Below are positions 1-7,334 of a stretch of 13,692 bases of DNA, piece after piece; position 1 is the first letter of the stretch; the number at the start of each line of letters is the position of its first letter. The stretch is from Calditrichota bacterium (GTDB taxonomy: Bacteria; Calditrichota; Calditrichia; RBG-13-44-9; J075). A model generated the notes under the pieces. The model was not told where the DNA came from and searched no databases. It saw only the letters and a program-made list of their open reading frames with translations. Made by a program: the position numbers and the translations under genes. The stretch covers positions 1 through 13,692 of the forward strand of contig RFIL01000402.1 in the NCBI GenBank assembly GCA_003695285.1, read 5' to 3'.

Positions 1-279
1 CCGATTCGCTGTGAAGATTGCCATAACATGACCGCCTGGCGTCCGGCCAATTTTTCCGGACATGATAATTATTTTCCCATCTACAGTGGAGCTCATGGCG
101 GCAAATGGGATACCTGTATGGATTGCCATACCTCTCCGGGCTCCTTTCAGGTGTTTAGTTGTTTTGAGGGATGTCATGAACATAATAAAAATAGAATGGA
201 TGATAAACACCGGGAAGTGAGTGGATATGTGTATGAAAGTAATGCCTGTTATTCCTGTCATCCGAGTGGTGGGGAGTAA
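1..279 (+). CDS. Multihaem cytochrome c, C-terminal fragment
   Basis: This is the 3' end of a gene that begins before the window; 92 codons remain and the frame is open at the left edge. Four haem-attachment motifs are visible: CEDCH (residues 4-8 of the fragment), CMDCH (39-43), CFEGCH (54-59) and CYSCH (83-87). The third has three residues between its cysteines (CX3CH) rather than two. Additional histidines (HEH after the third motif, DKH at 68-70) could serve as distal haem ligands. Such proteins carry electrons in the periplasm or at the outer membrane. The stop codon lies 46 bases before the start of the outer-membrane protein gene, so the two are probably co-transcribed. The specific electron donor, acceptor and total haem number cannot be told from the fragment. 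Confidence 0.85.
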   Translation, partial: PIRCEDCHNMTAWRPANFSGHDNYFPIYSGAHGGKWDTCMDCHTSPGSFQVFSCFEGCHEHNKNRMDDKHREVSGYVYESNACYSCHPSGGE

Positions 280-325
280 AAGATTGAATTTTAGTTCAGT
301 ATTTATCAAATCAGGGAGAACTCTT

Positions 326-1957
326 ATGTTTCGTCCATTGATGTTATTCAGTTTGCTGGTTGCTTTTGCTGTCGGTTATGCTCAGGAAAGTGACATCATT
401 TTTCATGTTAAATATATCTCCTCGGAGACCGTGTATCTGGACGGGGGAGCTGACAAACATTTACAGGTCGGTGATCGCTTACTGGTTCGCAACAAGAAGA
501 AAGTGGTTGCTGAACTGGAAGTCTTGTATGTTGCCGATCATTCTGCCTCCTGTAAAGTGATAAAGTCCAAGGGGAAAATACAACCCGGTGATATGGCGGT
601 TGTCTATAAACGAAGTAAGCCTGTTCAAAAGGAAGAGAAGAAAACACCCGAAGAGAAACCCAAAGAGCAACCCAAAGCTCCCACTGTGGAAAAAAAGCCT
701 AAAAAACGCCGAAAAGTGCGTACCGGGAACGAGATGATTACCAATGTGAGCGGGAGTATTTCCACCCAATATTACCGCTGGGATGATCGTTTAGATAGTA
801 ACCTCGATTATACTCAACCGACCATGCGTTTTAATCTACGGGTCAGAAATTTATGGGGAAAGCATTACCATCTCCGTGTTCGTACCCGCACACGGTATCA
901 TCAACGTGCCAGAGAATTTAATGCTCAGATACCCAAACAAGAGTGGCGTAACCGGGTGTATGAACTATCTTTTGTTTATGATAATCCGGGTGCCACACTA
1001 AATTATCGATTGGGTAGAATCATTTCCAATTATATGAGTGGTGTGGGATATATCGACGGGATGCAATTACAGTATAATTTCTCTCAAAATATGAGGGTCG
1101 GTATTTTTGGAGGTACGCAACCGGATTGGCGAACTTCCGGATTTCAATCCAATATTCAGAAGTTTGGTATGTTCTGGAATTACAACCGGGGGGAACGTCA
1201 AAAAAGCTATTATCAATCTACCATTGCCGTTGCTGCCGAGTATCATTCTTCCATTGTCAGTCGTGAATTTATCTATGTCCAAAATAATCTGACATTCGGT
1301 AACAATCTCTATCTGTACCAGAGTGCCGAGGTAGATGTAAATCGAAGCTGGCGAAAAGAACGGAGCGGACAACGGTTTGCACTGAGTAACCTCTTTATCT
1401 CGGCACGTTATCGGTTGGGAAATCGCTTTTCGATGGGGATTACCTACGATAATCGAAAAAATTACTGGACCTACGAAATTCGCTCTCTGGAAGACATCCT
1501 TTTTGATGATGCCTTGCGTCAGGGGCTACGAGGAAATGTCTCCCTTCGTTTACCAGGGAAAATCTTTATCTACTCAACTGTTGGGATGCGGAAACGTGAG
1601 ACTGATAGCCGCTCCACTTTTTCCTATACCGGAAGTATCCGCAAAGCCGATTTTATCTTCAAACGGGTATCCTGGCATATAAATTATGCCGGCTTTGATA
1701 GCCCCCTTACCCGTGGGTATACTGCTTCGATGTTAATCAGTCGCACGTTTAGAAACGGTTTAAGATTGGAAATCGGTGGAGGAAATTATGCCTATAAGGG
1801 AGGTCTGGAAAATACTCAGCGGAATAATCAATGGGGGCGCTTCAGCGCTTACATCCCCCTCCCCGGACGTTTATTCCTTAATGGCCAGTATGAATATAGC
1901 TGGGGGGATGATATTCAGGGACAACGCTTTACCGGAGAAATTGGATATCGGTTCTAA
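326..1957 (+). CDS. Outer-membrane beta-barrel protein with N-terminal SH3-like domain
   Basis: The ATG at 326 is chosen because it follows AGGGAGA (313-319) and opens a clear signal peptide of about 19 residues ending VGYA. An upstream in-frame ATG at 221 would overlap the cytochrome gene and bury the signal peptide. The product is 543 residues. Residues about 22-95 look like a small beta-rich SH3-like domain (pattern LQVGD-L-V, IQPGDMAVV) similar to the C-terminal domain of FlgT-like proteins. Residues about 95-133 are a Lys/Glu/Pro-rich linker. From about 138 to the end, alternating aromatic and polar strands (many Tyr, Arg, Asn) end in GYRF, a typical Bam-recognised C-terminal Phe. It is therefore probably a barrel with a periplasmic domain. 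Substrate is unknown. The cytochrome gene upstream and flavoprotein gene downstream hint at a redox role (inference). Confidence 0.75.
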   Translation: MFRPLMLFSLLVAFAVGYAQESDIIFHVKYISSETVYLDGGADKHLQVGDRLLVRNKKKVVAELEVLYVADHSASCKVIKSKGKIQPGDMAVVYKRSKPVQKEEKKTPEEKPKEQPKAPTVEKKPKKRRKVRTGNEMITNVSGSISTQYYRWDDRLDSNLDYTQPTMRFNLRVRNLWGKHYHLRVRTRTRYHQRAREFNAQIPKQEWRNRVYELSFVYDNPGATLNYRLGRIISNYMSGVGYIDGMQLQYNFSQNMRVGIFGGTQPDWRTSGFQSNIQKFGMFWNYNRGERQKSYYQSTIAVAAEYHSSIVSREFIYVQNNLTFGNNLYLYQSAEVDVNRSWRKERSGQRFALSNLFISARYRLGNRFSMGITYDNRKNYWTYEIRSLEDILFDDALRQGLRGNVSLRLPGKIFIYSTVGMRKRETDSRSTFSYTGSIRKADFIFKRVSWHINYAGFDSPLTRGYTASMLISRTFRNGLRLEIGGGNYAYKGGLENTQRNNQWGRFSAYIPLPGRLFLNGQYEYSWGDDIQGQRFTGEIGYRF

Positions 1958-1983
1958 TCCCGGGAAATGATGGTAAACCGGGA
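1958..1983 (+). terminator. Possible weak hairpin after the barrel gene
   Basis: TCCCGG at 1958-1963 pairs with CCGGGA at 1978-1983 (6 bp, 14-base loop) directly after the stop codon. The following bases are only loosely T-rich, so it may be a weak terminator or an mRNA-stabilising hairpin. The remaining bases to 2107 hold no promoter with good spacing. Confidence 0.3.
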
Positions 1984-2107
1984 GCCGATTTATTTTGGGA
2001 TGATACATTTTTATAAGTAAATTATTATTTCATCGTCGAACTCAGTCGAAAAGCATAACGGGAAAGAGTTGGAATAGGGAGTTAAACCCGAAAAAGAAAT
2101 CAGGATT

Positions 2108-3439
2108 ATGGAATCATTATTTTTATGGTTTATAACATTATTAATAGCGTTGATTATCATTGTGCCTTACTACATGAAATTTCGAAAAACTCAGAAGGAG
2201 ATGGCTGCCCGTAAGCTGGAAGCGGAGAAGTTGGGGATTAACAAGCCGCGGGCACAATACCCCTTCATTGATGTATCCAAATGTATCGGTTGTGGCTCCT
2301 GTGTGACTGCCTGCCCCGAAGGGGATGTGTTAGGAGTGGTTTACGGAAAAGCAGTATTGATAAATGGTCTCCGCTGTGTGGGGCACGGGCACTGTGAAAA
2401 AGCCTGTCCTGTAGGGGCATTAAAGGTGGGATTGGGGGACATTACTACCCGTGATGATATCCCCATCCTTGATGAACATTATCAAAGCAGTGTGCCCGGT
2501 CTTTATGTGGTGGGTGAGTTGGGTGGATTGTCATTAATTCGCAATGCCATTCAGCAGGGACGTGATGCCGTGGAACACATTGCCACTACCCTGGAGCCCA
2601 ATGTTCATGAAACCATAAAAGATGTGATTATTGTGGGAGCGGGCCCGGCAGGATTAAGCGCTGCCCTTGCGGCGGTAAAACACAACATGTCCTATATGGT
2701 GCTGGACCAACAGGATCCCGGTGGCACCATCCTTCAATATCCCCGACGAAAACTGGTGATGACACAACCGGTAGAAATTCCTCTTTATGGAAAATTAACT
2801 GAGACAGAATACACTAAAGAAGAACTGCTTGAAATCTGGAATGATATTATCAAAAAATTCAATCTGGAAATTACTACCGGGCATAAACTTGAGCATGTTG
2901 AAAAAGCCAACGGGATTTTTCGAGTGATCACCAATCAAGGAGACTATTACTCCCGTCGGGTAGTCCTGGCGCTGGGGCGACGGGGAACCCCCCGAAAGTT
3001 AAACGTGCCGGGAGAGAACCTTCCCAAAGTGAGTTATCAATTGATAGATGCTCAGGGATATAATAACGATCATGTACTGGTGGTGGGCGGCGGTGATAGT
3101 GCTGTAGAGGCGGCTATCGGGCTGGCCCGTCAGAAAGGAAATGTTGTGACCATCTCCTACCGGAAATCCAAGTTTTTCCGGATCAAAAAGAAAAACGAAG
3201 ACCGGATTAACCAGTTAATCAAAAAGGGTAAAATAAACCCCATCTTTAATTCTCAGGTAGTAGAAATTAAAGTTCATTCCGTGCGATTAAAAACGGATAC
3301 GGAAATTATTGAAATCCCGAATGATTATGTCTTTGTACTCATTGGTGGGATACCTCCATTTGATATGCTTAAGAAGATGGGCATCCGATTTGGAGGGGAA
3401 ATGAAGCCTCTGGTTGAACCCGAAGTTGTTCATTCATAA
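2108..3439 (+). CDS. Membrane-anchored ferredoxin / FAD-NAD(P)-dependent oxidoreductase
   Basis: This 443-residue protein probably moves electrons between NAD(P)H, FAD and Fe-S clusters at the inner membrane. Residues 4-22 form one hydrophobic helix. A canonical 4Fe-4S motif follows at C59-C62-C65-C69-P. A second motif reads C90-x2-H93-x2-C96-x3-C100-P, with His where the second Cys is expected. Residues about 118-160 (SVPGLYVVGELGG, then RNAIQQGRDAVEHI) match the segment normally at the C terminus of thioredoxin-reductase-like flavoproteins. The FAD-binding GAGPAG lies at 177-182 and the NAD(P)-binding GGGDSA at 327-332. No redox-active CxxC lies between them, so it is not a thioredoxin reductase; it is closer to YpdA or TrxR-like ferredoxin reductases. 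The chain ends soon after VFVLIGGIPP, where the tail would normally follow. The start has only AGGA three bases upstream, but later starts would remove the helix. Physiological partners are unknown. Confidence 0.8.
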   Translation: MESLFLWFITLLIALIIIVPYYMKFRKTQKEMAARKLEAEKLGINKPRAQYPFIDVSKCIGCGSCVTACPEGDVLGVVYGKAVLINGLRCVGHGHCEKACPVGALKVGLGDITTRDDIPILDEHYQSSVPGLYVVGELGGLSLIRNAIQQGRDAVEHIATTLEPNVHETIKDVIIVGAGPAGLSAALAAVKHNMSYMVLDQQDPGGTILQYPRRKLVMTQPVEIPLYGKLTETEYTKEELLEIWNDIIKKFNLEITTGHKLEHVEKANGIFRVITNQGDYYSRRVVLALGRRGTPRKLNVPGENLPKVSYQLIDAQGYNNDHVLVVGGGDSAVEAAIGLARQKGNVVTISYRKSKFFRIKKKNEDRINQLIKKGKINPIFNSQVVEIKVHSVRLKTDTEIIEIPNDYVFVLIGGIPPFDMLKKMGIRFGGEMKPLVEPEVVHS

Positions 3440-3445
3440 ATGTCT

Positions 3446-3474
3446 AAAAAGGGGAGTTCTGCTCCCCTTTTTTT
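3446..3474 (+). terminator. Strong intrinsic terminator after the oxidoreductase gene
   Basis: AAAAAGGGGAG (3446-3456) pairs with CTCCCCTTTTT (3462-3472) around a five-base loop, followed by more T to 3474. The GC core of six pairs plus the A/T extension and run of T is a textbook rho-independent terminator. It ends the cytochrome-barrel-flavoprotein group seven bases after the last stop codon. Confidence 0.9.
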
Positions 3475-3563
3475 AGTACCACCTACCCTCAGGTAAAACC
3501 GTTAAAAAAAATCTTACCAAAAGTGTACCTGCAGCAGCGGTGTAATCTCATTATTTTTTAAAT

Positions 3564-3592
3564 TTGAAACGATCCGGGTCTGTTTGTATATT
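3564..3592 (+). promoter_or_regulatory. Sigma-70-type promoter for pyrFE
   Basis: TTGAAA at 3564-3569 and TATATT at 3587-3592 are separated by exactly 17 bases, a near-consensus housekeeping promoter. It lies between the upstream terminator and pyrF and would give a leader of about 60 bases. I see no clear attenuator or PyrR-type structure in that leader. Confidence 0.65.
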
Positions 3593-3661
3593 TTCTTTGT
3601 TTTAGAATTTTACTAAAAACTCTGAAAACACTTATTTCAAAAAAATGGGGCTTCGGATAAG

Positions 3662-4504
3662 ATGTTTAATGAAATGCTTAATGATAAAATTCGGAATAAG
3701 CGAACCCTGGTCTGTCTGGGGTTAGATACGGATATCCATAAAATTCCCGGGGTGTTGCTTTCAGAAATTGATCCCCTGTATGAATTTAACAAAGCCATCA
3801 TCGCTTCCACCCATGAATTTGTAGCCGCTTACAAGTTGAATATTGCTTTTTATGAGTCTCTGGGCATACCGGGCTGGGAATTGCTGGAAAGGACGCTCTC
3901 AATTATTCCCTCCGATACGCTCACCATTGCTGATGCTAAGCGGGCAGATATTGAAAACACTTCCCGAAAATATGCTGAAACATATTTCAAAACATTTAAC
4001 TTCGATGCCATCACCGTCTCCCCGTATATGGGGATGGATTCCGTTGCTCCATTTCTTGAATATGAGGATAAGGGTGTCTTTGTGTTATGTCTCACCTCTA
4101 ACGCCGGTGCCCAGGATTTTCAGTTCCTGCAAATTGAAGAGGAACCATTGTATTTAAAAGTAGCCCAAAAAGTGTTGGGATGGAATTTTTTGTATGGAAA
4201 TTGTGGCTTAGTAGTGGGAGGCACCCATACCAATGAAATTCAGGAAATTCGTGAGATGGCACCGGAGTTACCATTCCTTGTGCCGGGTATTGGTGCCCAG
4301 GGAGGGAACCTGGAAAAAGTTGTTAAATACGCCACGGATAGCTTTGGCCTTTCTGCGCTGATTAACGTCAGCCGAAGCGTCTTATATGCTTCTTCAGAAG
4401 CCAATTTTGCTGAAGTTGCCAGAGAACGAGTCAAGAATTTAAGAGATCAAATAAATCGAATCATTAATGTTCAAAAAAATCCGGGGTTGATAGACCAGAA
4501 TTAG
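3662..4504 (+). CDS. pyrF: Orotidine 5'-phosphate decarboxylase
   Basis: PyrF decarboxylates orotidine 5'-monophosphate to UMP, the last step of de novo pyrimidine synthesis, in the cytoplasm. The 280-residue product has the catalytic DAKRADI stretch at 91-97 (D91, K93, D96), the N-terminal LVCLGLDTD strand at 16-24, and phosphate-binding elements PGIGAQGG (208-215) and NVSRS (235-239). Its length fits the longer form of the enzyme (about 270-280 residues) rather than the roughly 230-240-residue E. coli form. The chosen ATG has only a poor Shine-Dalgarno (GGATAAG just before it). A second ATG four codons later is possible. pyrE begins 12 bases after the stop, so the two form an operon served by the promoter at 3564. 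Confidence 0.95.
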   Translation: MFNEMLNDKIRNKRTLVCLGLDTDIHKIPGVLLSEIDPLYEFNKAIIASTHEFVAAYKLNIAFYESLGIPGWELLERTLSIIPSDTLTIADAKRADIENTSRKYAETYFKTFNFDAITVSPYMGMDSVAPFLEYEDKGVFVLCLTSNAGAQDFQFLQIEEEPLYLKVAQKVLGWNFLYGNCGLVVGGTHTNEIQEIREMAPELPFLVPGIGAQGGNLEKVVKYATDSFGLSALINVSRSVLYASSEANFAEVARERVKNLRDQINRIINVQKNPGLIDQN

Positions 4505-4516
4505 AGGGGATTCCCC

Positions 4517-5107
4517 ATGGACAAAAAAGAGATTTTACACATCTTGGAGACAACAGGTGCTCTCCAGAATGGTCACTTCCTATTATCCTCCGGCTTGCAT
4601 ACTCCCATGTATTTTCAATGCGCTGTGGTGCTGCAATACCCAGAATATTTAACCCGTTTCTGTGCCGAAATCCTGGAATACTTTCAGGAGGATAGTGACA
4701 CGATTACAGCCGTAGTTGCTCCGGCTATTGGGGGGATTGTGGTGGCACAGGAGTTGGGAAGACAGTTAAATGTGCGCAGCATGTTTGCCGAACGTGAAAA
4801 TGGAAAACTGACGTTACGTCGTGGATTTACCCTTAGCCCGGAAGATGTGGTGTTGATTGCTGAGGATGTTATTACCACGGGTGGTTCCGTTCAGGAATTA
4901 ATCCAGCTGGTGGAGTCTACCGGCGCATTTATAGTCGGAGTTGGATGCATCGTAGACCGGAGTGGTGGGAAAAACCTTTTTGACGTCCCCATGTACTCGG
5001 TGTATTCCACTCGAGCTGTTACTTACAATCCTGAAAAATGTCCGCTCTGTGATCAGGGTATACCGCTTGTTTATCCCGGTAGCAAAGAACTATTGGCGGA
5101 TCAGTAA
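4517..5107 (+). CDS. pyrE: Orotate phosphoribosyltransferase
   Basis: PyrE joins orotate to PRPP to give orotidine 5'-monophosphate, the substrate of the PyrF encoded just upstream. The type I phosphoribosyltransferase PRPP loop is clear at 112-124 (VLIAEDVITTGGS). The catalytic flexible loop is represented by AERENGKLTLRRGF (91-104), and the N-terminal substrate hood by FLLSSGLHTPMYFQ (21-34). The 196-residue chain ends in a segment with two cysteines (CPLC, 175-178) that also occurs in other PyrE proteins of this length and may bind metal (inference). The ribosome-binding site is AGAGGGGA, six bases before the ATG. The 12-base gap to pyrF implies co-transcription. Confidence 0.95.
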   Translation: MDKKEILHILETTGALQNGHFLLSSGLHTPMYFQCAVVLQYPEYLTRFCAEILEYFQEDSDTITAVVAPAIGGIVVAQELGRQLNVRSMFAERENGKLTLRRGFTLSPEDVVLIAEDVITTGGSVQELIQLVESTGAFIVGVGCIVDRSGGKNLFDVPMYSVYSTRAVTYNPEKCPLCDQGIPLVYPGSKELLADQ

Positions 5108-5169
5108 AACACCTGTGCATTTTTGAATAGTTGAAAGAAGGTTTCGTGCAGAGTAGTTAAGGTGCTGTG

Positions 5170-5208
5170 GAGAGGAAAGAAAGTATCGTCTGAGGCTTTC
5201 TTACCCTC
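5170..5208 (+). other. Imperfect hairpin between pyrE and the hydrolase gene
   Basis: Bases 5170-5183 can pair with 5196-5208 as seven clean pairs (AAGAAAG with CTTTCTT), one A-A mismatch, GG with CC, a bulged A and GAG with CTC. The loop is 12 bases. No T run follows, so it is at best a factor-dependent terminator or RNA-processing structure. The rest of the 152-base gap holds no promoter of good spacing. Confidence 0.3.
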
Positions 5209-5259
5209 TACTCATCGACAGGATGACGAAAATGAATGTTAATCTTGGAGTGTTGATAG

Positions 5260-6015
5260 ATGAAATTTTGTATCTTAGCCAGCGGCAGTCGGGGGAATTC
5301 AATTTTTATCGAATCGAAATACGGGAGATTTTTAGTGGATGTTGGATTGTCAGCTCGCCAGATAGAATTGCGGTTATCCAACCATGAGATAGATCCCGGT
5401 AGTATTGATGCGATTATCCTGACCCATGCGCATCGGGATCATGTTTATGGAGTAAGTGTATTCGCTAACCGCCATCATATTCCGGTTTATGGTCATCCCG
5501 AGACATTATCAGCCATTCGATTCAAACCCAACCAAATGCTGCATGAGTGGCAGTCACCGTTTAGAATTAATGATGTGCATTTTACTCCTTTTCGGGTATC
5601 TCATGATTGTGAGCCCACCTTCGGGTACCTGGTATCCGAAAATTCTCACAGTTTAGCTATCTGTACAGATCTGGGGATTGTGACTGAACAGGTGAAAGAA
5701 CATCTCAAAAAAGCTCAGGCAATCATCCTGGAAAGCAATCATGATCCCGATATGTTGATGAATGGCCCCTATCCCTGGCATCTGAAGGACCGCATCGCCG
5801 GTCGTCGGGGGCATCTTTCCAATCATGATGCAGGACAACTGTTAAAAGAAATCCAATCACTACACTTGCAAAAAGTTGTATTGGGCCACCTCAGTGAAGA
5901 AAATAATACTCCTGACCTTGCATTAAATACCGTTTTGGATTATGTTGGTGCCCCAATGGAGCCGATAATAGAGGTGGTTGAGCAAAGAACAGTATCACCG
6001 GTGTATCGGCTTTAA
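5260..6015 (+). CDS. YycJ/WalJ-like metallo-beta-lactamase-fold hydrolase
   Basis: This 251-residue cytoplasmic protein has the family opening CILASGSRGNS (residues 4-14) and the zinc-binding HxHxDH motif as HAHRDH (H56, H58, D60, H61). Further likely metal or active-site residues are H115, D137, the SNHD at 159-162, the GHLSN at 184-188 and H210. The spacing and the RGHLSN signature match the YycJ/WalJ branch, a probable 5'-to-3' DNA exonuclease linked in Firmicutes to cell division and mismatch repair. Substrate in this organism is inferred only from the family. GGAG lies nine bases before the ATG. The antiporter gene follows after 79 bases on the same strand. It is not an RNase J, which is about twice as long. 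Confidence 0.85.
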   Translation: MKFCILASGSRGNSIFIESKYGRFLVDVGLSARQIELRLSNHEIDPGSIDAIILTHAHRDHVYGVSVFANRHHIPVYGHPETLSAIRFKPNQMLHEWQSPFRINDVHFTPFRVSHDCEPTFGYLVSENSHSLAICTDLGIVTEQVKEHLKKAQAIILESNHDPDMLMNGPYPWHLKDRIAGRRGHLSNHDAGQLLKEIQSLHLQKVVLGHLSEENNTPDLALNTVLDYVGAPMEPIIEVVEQRTVSPVYRL

Positions 6016-6074
6016 ACAGGGATGAAGAAACAGCTTAAAGGGAGTTTTCCGGTTATATAGGCCGGAGATTTAGA

Positions 6075-6090
6075 ATCTCAAAATTGAGAT
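6075..6090 (+). promoter_or_regulatory. Small hairpin just before the antiporter start codon
   Basis: ATCTCA (6075-6080) pairs with TGAGAT (6085-6090) around AAAT, ending four bases before the ATG. The only purine-rich stretch that could act as ribosome-binding site (GAGAT) lies in the right arm, so the hairpin might limit translation initiation. A second short inverted repeat (TCCGG at 6048-6052, CCGGA at 6062-6066) lies just upstream. Confidence 0.3.
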
Positions 6091-6094
6091 AGTT

Positions 6095-7084
6095 ATGATT
6101 TTAAAAGAGCTACTATTGTTGTTTGGCGGTTTAGGTTTAATCTGGGGTGGTGCGGAAGTACTGGTGAGGTATGCCTCACGCCTGGCTCGTTCTATGGGGG
6201 TGAGTCCTTTGGTTATAGGGTTAACCATCATCTCCGTAGGAACATCGATCCCGGAGTTGGTGGTATGTGTAATGGCTGCCATTCAGAAAGAAATTGGTAT
6301 CTCCATTGGAAATATTGTTGGGAGTAACATCGCCAATCTGGGGTTGATTCTGGGAGTTGGCGCTATGATCACTCCGCTGGTGATCCATACCCGCTGGGTA
6401 AAAAAAGAAGTCCCTTTTATGATTGCCGTTACCATTCTGTTTGTGGTGATGGGATTAACCGGAAAATCCATTAACCGGGTGGAAGGTATTATTTTATTGG
6501 GTTTCCTCTCCGTGGCTCTCTTCTATGTGGCGAAGTTTACAATTAATGAGATTACTGAATTCCAGGAAATTGCCAGGGAAGAAGCCAATGGGATATCACC
6601 ACCCACCATCACTCCCCGAAAATTGTTATATTTTTTCCTTACCCTGGTTGGACTGGCGCTGCTGATTGCCGGTTCAAAAATAGCGGTGGATTCCGGTTCC
6701 ACTCTGGCCAGATTGTTGGGGGTTAGTAACACGATCATTGGTTTAACACTGATTGCCATCGGAACCTCACTCCCGGAACTGGCCACCACCATTGTCAGTG
6801 CCTTCCGAAAGGAGGCGGACCTGGCTCTGGGTAATGTGATCGGCAGTAATATTGTCAACATCACCCTGATTGGTGGTGTTACAGCTACCATCCACCCCAT
6901 ACCGGTGACAGAAGAATTTAGTATGTTGATGTTCGATTTTGGTGCCCTCATTTTCCTGACATTACTGGTGTGGCCTTTAATGAAAATGCGGCAGAGCATG
7001 AATCGATATGAAGGTGTTTTTCTTCTTTTCTTTTATGCTGCCTTTCTGATGCTCAGCATTTCCTTTTCTCAGGCTCCATTTTAG
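6095..7084 (+). CDS. Calcium/sodium antiporter (CaCA family, YrbG-like)
   Basis: This inner-membrane exchanger of 329 residues probably expels Ca2+ in exchange for Na+ or another cation. The duplicated alpha repeats that define the family are plain. The first has GTSIPEL (49-55) with GNIVGSNIAN (72-81); the second has GTSLPEL (223-229) with GNVIGSNIVN (246-255). E54 and E228 are the expected ion-binding acids. About ten hydrophobic helices fill the chain, with a charged cytoplasmic loop around 153-176 between the two halves. The short loop is typical of bacterial members. Its ribosome-binding site is weak. It may be read through from the hydrolase gene 79 bases upstream, but no functional link between the two is evident. 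Which counter-ion is used cannot be told from sequence. Confidence 0.92.
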   Translation: MILKELLLLFGGLGLIWGGAEVLVRYASRLARSMGVSPLVIGLTIISVGTSIPELVVCVMAAIQKEIGISIGNIVGSNIANLGLILGVGAMITPLVIHTRWVKKEVPFMIAVTILFVVMGLTGKSINRVEGIILLGFLSVALFYVAKFTINEITEFQEIAREEANGISPPTITPRKLLYFFLTLVGLALLIAGSKIAVDSGSTLARLLGVSNTIIGLTLIAIGTSLPELATTIVSAFRKEADLALGNVIGSNIVNITLIGGVTATIHPIPVTEEFSMLMFDFGALIFLTLLVWPLMKMRQSMNRYEGVFLLFFYAAFLMLSISFSQAPF

Positions 7085-7209
7085 CCCCTTTTCGATTTCC
7101 ATTCATCCTTTCTTCATTGTATTGATGCTCGATTTCGTGGGAACATTGTCTCCTATCGTGATTGGACTTACTGACAAAGCTAAGAGTTTGAAGGTAAATT
7201 ACGAATATA

Positions 7210-7305
7210 TCTTGATAGAAACTCTGATAATGGTGTCTCTAAAAAGATATCCATTAGATAAAATTTGAAGAAAACAAAATTTTTAATCTTTCGTCTTGAT
7301 AGAAA
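7210..7305 (+). repeat. 12-base direct repeat pair upstream of the patatin gene
   Basis: TCTTGATAGAAA occurs at 7210-7221 and again at 7294-7305, starts 84 bases apart (about eight DNA helical turns), the second copy 29 bases before the start codon. Paired sites on the same face of DNA could bind a regulator. No well-spaced sigma-70 promoter was found in this 250-base gap, which otherwise holds nothing I can name. Confidence 0.35.
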
Positions 7306-7334
7306 GGCAATGGTTCTAATCACCAGGAGAAATT

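Noticed and set aside
221..325. Upstream ATG for the barrel protein
   Set aside because: It overlaps the cytochrome gene in another frame and would put about 35 residues before a clear signal peptide; the ATG at 326 has a good ribosome-binding site.
1995..2017. TTGGGA and TATAAG as a promoter for the oxidoreductase gene
   Set aside because: The spacer is only 11 bases, far from the 16-18 needed.
4506..4516. GGGGATTCCCC covering the pyrE ribosome-binding site
   Set aside because: A four-pair stem with a three-base loop is too small to argue for regulation; it is probably just a G-rich Shine-Dalgarno next to a C run.
5961..5968. GCCGATAA, an exact sigma-28 -10 element
   Set aside because: It lies inside the YycJ-like gene and the position 15 bases upstream reads ATGT instead of TAAA, so there is no matching -35.
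6523..6999. 158-codon open frame antisense to the antiporter gene
   Set aside because: It mirrors the alpha-repeat hydrophobic coding of the antiporter and shows no domain or ribosome-binding site of its own.
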